Shown one piece after another: positions 1 to 11,343 of a stretch of DNA of 64,000 bases. The stretch lies in assembly GCF_030253575.1 (NCBI RefSeq), contig NC_080561.1:5757001-5821000 (forward strand), written 5' to 3'. The notes under the pieces were generated by a model. That model was not told where the DNA came from, searched no databases, and saw only the letters and a program-made list of their open reading frames with translations. Positions within the stretch are counted from its first letter, which is position 1, and every line of letters begins with the position of its first letter. The DNA comes from Rhododendron vialii. Its lineage: Eukaryota > Streptophyta > Magnoliopsida > Ericales > Ericaceae. The position numbers were made by a program, and so were the translations under genes.

Positions 1-797
1 CTGACTCAAAGGGTCTAGTTCAAGACATAGTTCACTATGATCTTTCAGAGGTAAACTATTAACACTAAGTGAGGTTCAAGTCCGGAAGACACCTTCACCT
101 ATTGCACAGTATATAGTTGCCCAATTTTGTGTTTAGTATGTATTTTCAAAGTCATGTGATTTTAAAAGTCAAACTATAAAATATTTATTTTATTAAAAGT
201 GGGGGATTGTTGGAATATTTTTAATAAAATAAATATTAGTATTAACTCCTCACCTTTAGTGTTTTACCGTTACAATATTAATGTAGTATTGAAATATCGG
301 TTACAAAATAAAGAGTATTTATGCTCTATCATTATCTCTATATTAATGGTTATTACTCCTATATATATGTGTATCTCATATAAGGGAATTGAGAGAAAAA
401 ATAGAAAAGACAAAAACTCATGTTCTTAGAGATGTACAAAAAGAGAGATACAAATATGTTTGTATGAAAGTTCACATTCTATTTTCTATATTTTCTATGT
501 TGATTGGGCAACTCGGTTTGTGACTCGTTCAAACCTCTCGGTGGTCGTGAACATCGGATGAGGAATGCTTGTGAGCGCTTGGGTTTAATCTTGGGGCTAG
601 TACACTCCGGTGGAACCTTCACGAGGGGAGAAATATTAGCCTTAAGACAGTGACTATATGACTCTCAATCTCACAGGCAACATCTTTCTTACTCTTAATA
701 TTTTCATATTGTCATATTTCTAACTTCTTGTATTTCCATACATTATGTGCTCTATTTATTCTTGTGAAAAATAATATTTGTGAATAAAATCCAAACA
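1..797 (+). mobile_element. 3' end of a Copia-type LTR retrotransposon
   Basis: A purine-rich tract (195-206) is followed directly by TGTTGG at 208, the usual junction between polypurine tract and 3' LTR in plant Copia elements. The LTR is taken as 208-797 because TCCAAACA at 790-797 mirrors the TGTTGGA start and receptor-kinase coding sequence begins just after it. The rest of the element lies left of the window, so the target-site duplication cannot be checked. The 1-207 stretch shows no convincing coding sequence and is probably the region between pol and the LTR. The right boundary is uncertain by some tens of bases. Confidence 0.55.
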
Positions 798-2590
798 ACA
801 TCTTGGTCAATGGTTCCGAACAAGCAAGCGAACAAGACCGAATTCAATTTTACATGGAGATTACCAGTGGATTTGGGATTTCGGTACCTGCTTAGATTGC
901 ATTTCTGTGAGCTTGAATATGAGGTAAAAGAGAGTGGCTGGAGGGAGTTTAGTATCTTTGTTAATGAACAGGTTGTTGAGGCTAAAGGTGACCTTGTCAA
1001 ATGGAGTGGGGGAAATGGGGTTGCGGTGTACAAAGACTATGTGGTGATGATGGAAGGAGATAGGATTGAGGGCAAGCAAGATTTGCTTATAGCACTGAGC
1101 CCTCACAACCATGGATGGACGGAACCAATTGATGCAACTCTAAAGGGGATAGAGGTATTCAAGTTGAGCAACCCCGACAAAAATCTTGCTGGGGTGAACC
1201 CAGTGCTGCTAGCACGTGCTTCGACATCTCCAAAGCCCAAGAAGTTGGTGTTTGCTACTGGAGGAAATGCCATTGCAACAGGTGTAGTAATTTTACTCAC
1301 TGTGTTGAATATCATTGTTTACCAATTGCGTAGTTTAGGTGAAAATAGTGCGGGGAGAAATCTCTCTTCGTCAACATCGGAGGGGTTGTGCCGTCGTTTT
1401 ACACTTGCTGAGCTCATGTCAGCGACCAATAACTTCGATGATGAATTGGTCATTGGAAGTGGTGGATTTGGTAAGGTCTACAAAGCGCTTATTGATGATG
1501 GCGCAACAACGGTTGCCTTAAAGCGGTGTAAATTGAAGTCTCAAGGGGCAAAAGAGTTTTGGACAGAAATCGAGATGCTTTCCAAGCTTCGACATACGCA
1601 TCTCGTAAGTCTTTTAGGCTATTGCGATGAAAGCAATGAGATGATCCTTGTTTATGAGTTTATGGAGCATGGTACACTTGCCGATCATCTCTACAAAACA
1701 AAAACCAGCGGTGATGGTATCTTTGACCATATGTCATGGGAGCAAAGGCTCAACATTTGTATAGGTGCTGCTCGTGGATTGGATTATCTCCATACAGGTA
1801 TTCGTCACGGTATAATACACCGAGATGTGAAGACCACAAACATCCTATTGGACAAGGATTGGATAGCTAAGATTTCAGATTTTGGGTTGTGTAAACTGGG
1901 CTCAACAAGCCATTCCCACACGCACGTTAGCACAGATGTTAAAGGCTCATTTGGGTATTTCGATCCCGAGTATTTCTTGACCCGTAGGCTAACTAAGAAG
2001 TCAGATGTGTATGCCTTTGGTGTCGTGATGTTGGAAATGCTTTGTGGGAGGCCAGCAGTTGATATGCGGGTTGATGAGGAGCAACGTAGTCTTGTCCTAT
2101 GGGCTAAACAGGGCATCAAAGAGGACAAACTTGATCAACTTATTGACCCCAGTTTGAGGGACCGAATCTCGGCACATTGTCTGAAATTGTTTGCGGAAGT
2201 TGCTAATAAATGCTTAGATAGTCTTCCAAAGGGACGGCCTACAATGGCTGATGTGGTGGTGAGACTCGAGTACGCATTGGCTTCAGAGAGGGCTATGGAC
2301 GAGCAGTTTGGTGAGAACGCTCAAAGGGATGACTCTCTTCCACGAGGCGATGCTCCTTCCTCCTCCACTTCGGCCTTGTACAGTGAGAACACCCAAGGCC
2401 AGAATAGGTCAAAGGGAAACGTTAGCAAGGTGTTTCAGAGGACTATTAAATTTCTAGCTAAAGGTGATCATATCAAGTTGAAAAAAAGAAAGGGATATGA
2501 TTCCAATGGTGAACAATCACTTTCAGCTGTTAGTTCCACCCGTTCAATATTGAAGTGGAAAAATGTCACTCTTCCATTCCGTCGTTTCTC

Positions 2591-2674
2591 AGTTGGAGGC
2601 AAAATCCCTAGGAACTTCTCATCCTACTTTACAGTTGGAAGCAAAATCCCTAGGAACTTCTCATCCTCAGCTGC
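2591..2674 (+). repeat. 42-bp tandem duplication in the inter-kinase linker
   Basis: Two consecutive copies of a 42-bp unit encode a 14-residue repeat containing GKIPRNFSS and SKIPRNFSS. It lies in the linker joining the two kinase domains and keeps frame. Confidence 0.8.
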
Positions 2675-3419
2675 AAGTGGTGGCAATGAGGCATATCCCA
2701 GTGGGCAGATCTTACCCACCCCGAATTTAAGGATATTCAGTTTTTCAGAATTGAAGACTGCCACCGGAAATTTCAGGATTGATACGGTAATTGGAGAAGG
2801 AGGTTTTGGCAAAGTTTACAAGGGTTGGCTTGAGGAGGTGGTCACATCAAAGAACGGTAATGGTTCAGTTGTTGCTGTCAAGAAGTTGGACTCCGAGAGC
2901 AAGCAAGGATTCGAAGAGTGGCAGGTAAAACCAATATGGGCTGAATTATTGCCTTTCACTTCAGCTCCTTGTTAATTACCTGCTTTGATACTTGGAAAGT
3001 GTACTTGTTCTTAATCTCTATGTCATTCGAAGCTGGGATTTTATGTGTAACTGATTTGTGTAAACAATACTTGTTCTGAAATGGCCTTCAGATATGAGTA
3101 TGAATGCTTTAGAGGATTCTTTTTTCATCACGTGCGCATCATATAGCAATATCCAAAGAACATTAGGTCTTCTGTTGGATGAAGTTATTAGGTTGGCTAG
3201 AGGTTAAGACTTGTCGTGCCTATAGAACTGTCTGAACGTAGATGACTTGCTTTGTAGAGGGATTGATGGAAAGGCATTTTAGTGCAGAATCCACGACATG
3301 AAGTACTAATCATCCTTTATCTCCCATTTGTCTCAATAAAGGAAAAACAGAAACTGGTCTTGGTTCACAGGTGGGAGTGATGCAGTTAGAATTTGAAAAA
3401 AAATTAAATTATTTAAGTC

Positions 3420-3840
3420 TGTTAGTTTTATTAGTATAATGCGAGTCAAAGAGTCTTTATCATTTTCTGTGTTAGTCAAAGAGTCTTATCATTTTCTATG
3501 TTAGTCAAAGAGTCTAGTTGTCTTTGTATTTGTTCTATGAGTCTTCCTAGTTTTTCGGAGTCAAAGTCTAATTTTCATTATGAGTTGTCTTGAAAGTTTA
3601 AGTTTGTATTTCCTATTCTTGGAGGGTTGTTCCTCGAAGTCCTATATAAGCTTTGCTAGTGAAATGAAATAGGAAGAGTTTTGAGTTTATGAAACTATTG
3701 TGCAAGTATTTCTTGCTTGAGAGTGAATGATTCCTCCGACAATCAAGTGTGTGACTTGGTCGCGTGAGTGTCTTCCACGATTAGCAACGTCGAGTCGCAT
3801 CCCAAGACTATCCTAACCTTGCTGGTTTCGGCCTGCATCA
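3420..3840 (+). mobile_element. LTR-like fragment in the tandem-kinase intron
   Basis: The stretch begins TGTTAG and ends TGCATCA. It holds a TATATAAG promoter-like box near 3643 and a short internal repeat (gtcaaagagtct, three times), as in small plant LTRs. No internal element region and no matching 5-bp target duplication was found, so it is at best a solo or decayed LTR. Confidence 0.4.
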
Positions 3841-4948
3841 GGGAGGCAGGAATGGGGATTCTTTTGTTCAGAATTTGGGTATTGTGTATTTCTTAACAAA
3901 ACAATCTGTTCTGTACTATGCTTGTCATGAAAAAGTGGCTGTGTAGTGTTTGTTATGAAAAGGTGGGTGCCCGGAATTGTTACTGTAACCAATGTAGCTA
4001 ATTGTTTCCTACCTTCCTGGCATCTGCAACCACTTGAATGGAAGTCATTGGAATGTGTATGGTTTGGATCTGGAATTGATTTGTTATTCTTAGAAACTTT
4101 AAATTGGACGATATCCTAGCTCATAGTTTTGTATGAGACTGAGCATTTGTACTTTTCCCTGTTTGTTTTGGGTGATGTATGTTAAACTTTGATGTAACTC
4201 ATTTTCTCAATTATATTTCGGATAACTAATCATTTCACTAATTGCTCTCTTTATTAATGTCTTCTGAATGCCATTTGCTTACCTGTTTGTTCACTGATTG
4301 TGCAGTCTGAGGTCCATTTCTTAGGAAGGCTTTCTCATCCTAACCTTGTCAAGCTATTGGGATACTGTTTGGAAGACAATGAGCTACTCCTTGTGTATGA
4401 ATACATGAAAAAGGGCAGCTTGGAAAACCACCTTTTTGGAAGTAAGAGCTAATGGATGTCATTTATGAAACTATTTATGCGAGATATGCTAGCATTTGCG
4501 ATGTGAGAATTGATTGTCTTCTGCTCATTAACCTAATTCATTCAGCTTACATTATACATTTTATGCTTTGGTTTTTTCTAGTGGGCTCTGCTGTTCAGCC
4601 ACTTCTATGGGACATAAGGCTTAAGATATTAATAGAAGCAGCTCAAGGTCTCGCATTTTTGCACACATCAGAGAAACAAGTGATCTATAGAGATTTTAAG
4701 GCCTCGAATATATTGCTTGATGGGGTAAGTTACACAATGAACTAATTAGCACCAGGTGACATACAAAGGAATGCAAATGTATTTCATGGTTGAACATTAT
4801 TCTTTCCTTCTACGAAGGTTACGTGATGACTTCTGCCAGACTCTCCCTATGTGGTGGATATGCATCCAAACATGTCCCATTACCTTTAACCTATTTTCAG
4901 AACGAGAAATGCTTTGAGTAATTGCAAGATGGTGGCCGTATTTACAGA

Positions 4949-4968
4949 CACACACACACACACACACA
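4949..4968. repeat. (CA)n microsatellite
   Basis: Ten CA units in an intron of the tandem-kinase gene. Confidence 0.95.
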
Positions 4969-5877
4969 AACACACGGGAAAAAAAGGAAAAAAACATGCA
5001 TGTTTGAGAACAGTAACTATGGAATAATGGAAGCACTTAAATTGCACCCATCTACCAGGTAAAAAAGCCCCTCTTGCTTGGCTTGTTTTTATCATGTCGA
5101 TGGAAGAAATAGGGGATGGTAGCAATATGGCTCATGTATATCTGAATATTTTCGGAAAGAGAAGCATGATCACTTATACTTGGTCTGACACAGTGTTTCT
5201 TTTGGCAGTGTTACAATGCCAAAATATCGGATTTTGGGCTGGCTAAATTGGGTCCCTCAGCTAGCAAATCACACATTACAACACGGGTTATGGGCACATT
5301 TGGCTATGCAGCTCCAGAGTATGTTGCCACAGGTAATCCCCTCAACCTTTTCAGATCTTCAATTTCTGAGGCTGAACAATCGCTGGAGTCAAGCTTTTGA
5401 AATAATCATGCTTCAGAGCCAGTTGAACTATACCCACATAACTTCAGTGTCTCGTACTAATATTACTCATCTGGTTAACCAGGGCAGTTGTATTTGAAGA
5501 GCGACGTGTATGGTTTTGGTGTTTTGTTGATTGAGATGCTAACAGGACTACGAGCAGTTGATCCAAACCGTCCCCATGGGAGACTAAATGTTGTTGACTG
5601 GATCAAACCACATTTATCTGACAGCAGGAAGTTGAAGCAGGTAATGGACTCCCAGTTGCAAGGAATATATCCTTCCAAAGCAGCTCTTCAAATAGCTTAG
5701 CTTGCCCTAAAATGTATTGAACCTGAACAAAAGACGAGGCCATCGATGAAAGTAGTAGTGGAGACGCTGCAACATCTTGTAGAAAACGATGAGAAGCCTA
5801 AAGAGCCTAGAGTTCATCCCAGAAATCGTACTACTTCTCATCACCCTCGTGGTCCACAGCAGCCTTTGCACCATTGA

Positions 5878-7368
5878 TCTCCACATCACCCGAGGCACCA
5901 CGACCACCAGTCCTATCAACTCCCTCTACCCGCACGGTAGCTTTGGTACACCACTTCCCACGAGGGCTGAGCAGGTTGTGATGAATCTGCGTGTGAAGAT
6001 TCTATCGATATCAAACTGCCCCTCTCTCTCGTCTGCTACAGAAATTGTAATGAGTTTTGCTGTTCTAGTGGTGCTATGTTCTTAGAAGAAAAGAATGTAA
6101 GGAATTGAGATGTAATTATTTTTGTTGGTCTCTTGACTTGTGCTTGACAACATGTTAACACGGCCATTATATGTACACCAGGAAGAAACAATTTCTGTTT
6201 CGTTGAGTTGATCAAAATCGTATGATAACGTGCGTTGTTGCAACCTCATGCATTGAAATTTATTTGAAATGAAGATTGCCATTCAATCTACGAAATGGGG
6301 ATAATAGTTAGTGTTTTGTCAATCACTAGAGCAGCTATTTTGTTATTGTAGTTTTTGTCTTGAGAGTGAAATTGCTGCGATTCTTCAAACATTAACGCTA
6401 GCAATGCATATCTGAGGTGGATCTTCAGAGTAAAGAAGTTCAGTGTTCTTATAATCTGGCAGATAATGCAGTTTATCCTGTGTCAATGAACTTGGCTTGG
6501 ACCCACTGTCTATGGCAACATTTGAAGAATTAACCAATGTGGTGTGGTTCAATATGGAAACAACGCAAATACCCTTTTACAGGATCCTAAATATGTGAAG
6601 TTGGGCTTACCTGGAAGAAGATACCAAGGCCAGTGGCAAAACTACGGAGGATCCAAGCTCCTGTCGGGAGTATCCGATGGTAAAATAGCGTGAACTTTGA
6701 AAACTGTTTTGGAAATCATTGTTGAATTCTTTTCATTATCGATGGATCCCACTGTTAACCCATGAGTTTCTACCATTTGACCCACATTTCTTTTAGCTTA
6801 CAGACTGCCTCCTTTAAGAATGGTTTCAACAGATTTGCAGAACCCTTGTTATCACCACTTGTGCACAAATCTGGCATCTAAACCTGCAATTCTACTGGTA
6901 GTTTGTTAGGTCTATGTTTTCAAAGCTCAACACCCATGAGGCCATTTGCTTGACAATAGTTCAAATCTATCAGGAGTCCGGACAACCATACAAATCACTG
7001 GTCATTGTGAAATTTCAGTCTACAGATAGACATATATCTGAATATATACGCGGGCCGAGGCAGAAACACCCCAGAAGCCTAGCAAATGTTCAGTGCCCAT
7101 TGAAACAGACTTAAGAGTAAGAGAGACATGCAGGAGACAAAAGAATAATGAGGCTATCAAAATGGAAATATTCACTAAATATACCACCTTACCTATTTAT
7201 TACTAGTATGGAGAAGTATTTAGTACAGAGCAGTACAGTTTCCTAAAGTATTTCCAAGAATTACAAATGCTGCTTTCTCCCAGTTCATGGAGCTAACATA
7301 CAAAAGCATTACAATGTAGTACCAAACAAGGAACAACACAAATAAAGTCCTACCTAACATAAATTTCC
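5878..7368. other. Intergenic, no gene seen
   Basis: Follows the ancestral stop of the tandem-kinase gene and precedes the 3' end of the zinc-finger gene. Short open frames here have no recognisable content. The right part is probably the 3' UTR of the minus-strand zinc-finger gene. Confidence 0.5.
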
Positions 7369-8502
7369 TTACAGTCCCAACCTTAAATCCAAAGCCAGCC
7401 CAGAAGAAGAATAAGACAACAAGGACGACGACAAATCGTTTTCAACAGGAGCAGGCAAATTCAAGTCCAAAACACAACTTTGCCTTGATCCACCAGAAGG
7501 GTTGCAGTTAAAACCACCTTGTGTTACAAGTGACAATGAAGAGGGTTCATGATCATCGTCTCCTTTCTCCCAATGGCACCTCTTGTGCCCTCCCAGGGCT
7601 TGACCGGTCGCGAAAACCCTTGAACAAATGCCGCACTTGTGCCCTCCTGAAACCATGCCCTCCCCTAACTCTCCACTCCCACTAAAATCCACATTTTGGG
7701 CGTCAACGTTGTTGCGATCTTCTATCACTACTTCTTCGCAATCGCTCCTCATTATCGCGAAACAACCCTTGACATTCTTGTGGGTAGCCCTGTGCCCTCC
7801 CAATGCCTGATGGGACCCAAACACTTTCTTACAACTCGAACACTCAAACCCACAATCACCATTGCCACCGCTGCCGCCGCCGGTGGCTGCCACATCCCTA
7901 ACCACCACATCATCACTTTCCAACTTCCCATGATTAGTACCACTAATGGTAACGAGACTAAGGCCCTTTTTCTCGAAAGCACTAGGGGAACTAGCCAACA
8001 TCAACAAACAGGCAGCAACCTCATGATCCTCCTCTGTCCACTCGGTTCCAACCATGACGCCATCATTCTCCGGCCGCCTGAAATCCGGCGGAGGGTTAAT
8101 TCCACGCCACTGGCGTTCTGGGTGGCACCGCATGTGGCCGAAAAGTGCCTTCCATGACCAGAACTTCTTTCCACACTCGCTGCACGGCCGCGTAATCTTC
8201 GGTGCACTCGGGTCTGGCTTTTTCCCTCCATACTTCGGCTTCTTCACTGCAACACCACTAGTAGTAGTAGTACAAGAACTAATACTTGGATTCAACCCAT
8301 CTGGGTTTTCAATTCTGATCAATTTGGTGCGTTTCTTTTTGGGATTTTGGTGGTGCTTGGCGGGGTTACGGCGGAAGTAGTTTTCGCCGCCGCCGCCGAT
8401 GATGCTGCCGGGGAAGATTTCTTGGGTCGGGGAAACAGACAGTTGAAGGTAGGCGGCGGCGGTGTTGGTTTCAGTGTTGATGTTTCTTTCTTGGTTCGTC
8501 AT
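7369..8502 (-). CDS. C2H2 zinc-finger repressor, ZAT2/ZAT3 (DAZ)-like
   Basis: A 377-residue intronless gene, as usual for plant C1-type C2H2 factors. Three fingers lie at about 107-127, 221-241 and 290-310. The second and third carry the plant QALGGH helix. The first has the diverged KALFGHMRCH form followed by PERQWRGINPP, which I know from Arabidopsis ZAT2/ZAT3, also described as the DUO1-activated DAZ1/DAZ2 proteins. A basic run at 54-60 may be a nuclear signal. The end carries two EAR-type repression motifs, DLNLP (346-350) and LDLRLGL (371-377). The family acts as nuclear DNA-binding repressors; DAZ1/2 act in pollen germ-cell division. The ATG at 8500-8502 fits the family N-terminus (MTNQE). 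A coding-strand (CT)n tract lies about 110 bp upstream. Confidence 0.93.
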   Translation of the reverse strand: MTNQERNINTETNTAAAYLQLSVSPTQEIFPGSIIGGGGENYFRRNPAKHHQNPKKKRTKLIRIENPDGLNPSISSCTTTTSGVAVKKPKYGGKKPDPSAPKITRPCSECGKKFWSWKALFGHMRCHPERQWRGINPPPDFRRPENDGVMVGTEWTEEDHEVAACLLMLASSPSAFEKKGLSLVTISGTNHGKLESDDVVVRDVAATGGGSGGNGDCGFECSSCKKVFGSHQALGGHRATHKNVKGCFAIMRSDCEEVVIEDRNNVDAQNVDFSGSGELGEGMVSGGHKCGICSRVFATGQALGGHKRCHWEKGDDDHEPSSLSLVTQGGFNCNPSGGSRQSCVLDLNLPAPVENDLSSSLLSYSSSGLALDLRLGL

Positions 8503-8614
8503 CTCAATGGTTTCAATAATGCCCTTTTGGGATGAAAATGCAGATTTGGCGAAAAAAGTTTAACAATGGGGTCGTGGGTGTTTTAAAGTGGCCGAGACCA
8601 GCGGTTACCACTAC

Positions 8615-8615
<1 letters not shown>

Positions 8616-8645
<30 letters not shown>
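8616..8645. repeat. (GA)n microsatellite upstream of the zinc-finger gene
   Basis: About 15 GA units, reading as (CT)n on the coding strand, in the presumed 5' leader or promoter of the ZAT2/3-like gene. Confidence 0.95.
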
Positions 8646-8649
<4 letters not shown>

Positions 8650-10892
8650 TTGAATTTGGGTAGTTATTTTCAGTTATGCATCTTTATCTCTTTTAAAACT
8701 TTCTGGGGAGTTGTTGGGTGTGTAACACTGAGGGAAATGAGAAAGGTTTGACGACATCAACCGTCGGATATTGCATAGCATGCGCACCATCGGATGCCAT
8801 ATGATCATGTAGGCAAAAATGCTACGGCCTCGGGTTGTGTCAGAACTATCCGATATGTGGTAGACTCCACATCTATTTCGTGGGATCCACTGTCATCGAA
8901 TGATTTCGGATACATTTATGTCTAAAAACGTGCATGGGCAAAGTCAATTAAGGCCTAGTGGGTCACATGTCCCGTGGATTTTTATCTACCTACTCCCTTT
9001 TTTTTTTTGTTACACCTACTAAAAAAATGTTTGAGAAATTGGAAGTTTTGGGCATTGGGCTTATTGTCTATTGTGTTGTCGTGGGTTTTCAAGCAAATCA
9101 ATAGACCCTTTCAATAATTAAATGCTCGTTTCATCGTGGCAAATAGCAAATTGCTATTTTGTGTGACCTGTTTAATCCATCCAACTCATTTTCTAGCTTT
9201 TCAAAGTAAAAGTTGAACAATCAATTGAGGAACCGAATGAACGATCAATGGTTGAACAACGGCTTGGAGGTATACATAGAGGAGTTGTTTTTAACGGAAT
9301 TACTAACAAACCCAACCATGCAGAACTTTCAAAAGATGAAAACTCGTCGGGGTCAATTGTAAAAAAAATTAGTAACGAATACTTAGACCTTTGTACTTAT
9401 GTTTACAAATTTTTGTCCCTAAAAGATAATATTTGAATTTTTGTGCTTAGTATTTCTTTACCCTATTTTACTATGAATATTTTTTAGTTCATTGGAAAAA
9501 GTGCCCAATTTGAATGAAATTCCTGGCTCCGCCATCCTCTATCTGTGCTTGTAACATTGCTAGTAGCGTAGGGAATAAAAAGAGAGGGATTATCCAGTGA
9601 TGCACGGTAGAACCGCTTAACAAAGCTTGAGGGCCAAAGAGCACACTATGGCTTCAACTAATGGAAGTGATAAGGGAAAATTATTGGGTCGTCCTTCGGC
9701 ATGGCCATTTATCGATCCAACCCCTTCACGATCACACAACCATCTAGGTCTGTACATTGTTATAGACCCTACATTGTGAGGTTACCAAGGATGTAGGTGT
9801 GCAACGCGTCTTTCCAAAATGGACACTAATTTGGCAATTTGCTTTCTTCACCTTTTTTAAGAAAAGCAAACAAGATTACTTCTCATTTTGCTTGCAAGGC
9901 CAATTTAAGAAAATCCACAGCTCTTCTCTAACAACTTCCCCTCTTCACTTTCTTTCTCCAGGAACGAAATGGACATTTCACTTTGCCTATTAAATATTGG
10001 ATGGTGAAATTGGAATCACAGAGAGAAAAATGTAAATTTGGTTGGTGCAGGCAACCTGACAGCCACAATCATCAGTGAACCAGGCATTATTAACCCAACC
10101 CCACTCTCCAGTAAACAGTTCTTGAGCGGAACCCCCACAGTAATAATGGGAGGCCCAGGCAGTTTCGGCCCAAACTGAGGGCCCATTGGGTGTGAGAATG
10201 GGGTACCATGGCTCGAACTCTTGACATGGCAAATGACACCACAAGAGTTTCACCACAAGGGAAATCAAAGCTTTGGTGAAGGCTTGAGAAACGATGCAGA
10301 AGCAACATCAAAAAAACACAGGCACAGCTGCAGAAGGAATCATATGATGTCAAAGAAAAGTTCCAAGAGGAACCAAAAGAACAGAAGAAAAGACCGCAAT
10401 CCATAAGGTGTGTATTATTTAGTAATAACTGCTTACAGTTACAAAGACAACCAGGAAAAATCATAGCTAACATTACAATGATACAGTGCTAACCAATTGC
10501 TTCATATATTACAGGTTGTGCCCACGATAACAGATAACCATCCAAACATAATTGTTACATTCGGCGTTCATTTTCATCACTGACTGTGTGTCTTCAGCGA
10601 CTCTAAAGTATGCAACTTTACAGGGTAAGAAGGCACAGGTTTTAAGAACCTAAAGATAGGCTGAGAGAATAGCTACAAATGATTTAAGGGTTACTACATT
10701 ACAGCGTCTGCCATTATCAACAGGTTTAACTGTTGGCAGTACGGAGTTCAACAGAAACAGGTACAGGAAGATTTTTACAGGAAATAACAGCAAGCTAATT
10801 GAAGGACAGCCACACAGAAATTTAGGGAAAAAGAGAAAGAAATCATGCTCTTGAGTCCAGAGCACAATGAACCCTAGGTTCATTGCATCCTA
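8646..10892. other. Intergenic with dispersed repeats
   Basis: No gene is supported. About 9010-9535 is a dispersed repeat also present at about 33620-33897; both share a tract with caaatagcaaattgct and end in a 'cct(g/a)(g/a)ctcc(g/a)cca' sequence. The stretch from about 10400 to 10892 probably includes the 3' UTR of the minus-strand gene that follows. Confidence 0.5.
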
Positions 10893-11291
10893 TCAGTACT
10901 CTAACTGCCCTTGTTGAGCAAAGGGTGATCTAGAAATCTTTGGATATTTACCCAGGACATCAAAAAGCCGAACCCTTTGTATCTCTTTTGCTGTGGAATT
11001 GAGAAAAATAAGAAAGTTCAGAACCTGAGGCACTTCTTGCTTCAATGAGCAGGACTAACTATGTGATTACTGAAGCAAGATAACTCCCGTAAAAGCCTGA
11101 ATTCGATACATTAAAGAAGTAAAGTTATTGTATTACCTTCCTCCAAAGAAAGTTGAATTGATCTCTTTTCTAGTTCAATAGCACGTCTGCTAAGTTCAAC
11201 TGAGGAGAGCGATCGAAGCACTGACGATAAAACATGAGGCAAATCAGCAATACAGGAATCACAGCTATGAAATGGAACGTATATAGAACCA

Positions 11292-11343
<52 letters not shown>

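Larger units (their letters stand above)
798..5877 (+). pseudogene. 5'-truncated receptor kinase fused to RLCK-VII kinase (tandem kinase)
   Basis: Exons read as 798-2924, 4306-4441, 4582-4724, 5209-5332 and 5483-5877. The first exon encodes the C-terminal half of a malectin-like domain (motif LRLHFCELE), a membrane segment (about 1245-1330) and a complete CrRLK1L/FERONIA-like kinase with GSGGFGKV, HRDVK, DFG and GSFGYFDPEY. After a Ser-rich linker the same frame enters a second kinase (IGEGGFGKVYKG, then [21 protein letters not shown]), typical of PBL/RLCK-VII cytoplasmic kinases. All junctions keep frame with GT-AG sites. The signal peptide and first malectin half are missing, cut off at a Copia LTR. 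The first residues of the open frame lack an ATG before 810, and a stop codon lies at 765-767. A TAG at 5698-5700 interrupts the second kinase, yet coding continues cleanly to a TGA at 5875-5877. CrRLK1L proteins sense cell-wall state or peptides, and RLCK-VII kinases relay immune signals. Most likely a degenerating gene, though the kinase parts could still be expressed. Confidence 0.75.

Noticed and set aside
780-782. First codon of the tandem-kinase open frame as the translation start
   Set aside because: It is GTG, not ATG, and lies in the inferred LTR. The family normally has several hundred more residues upstream.
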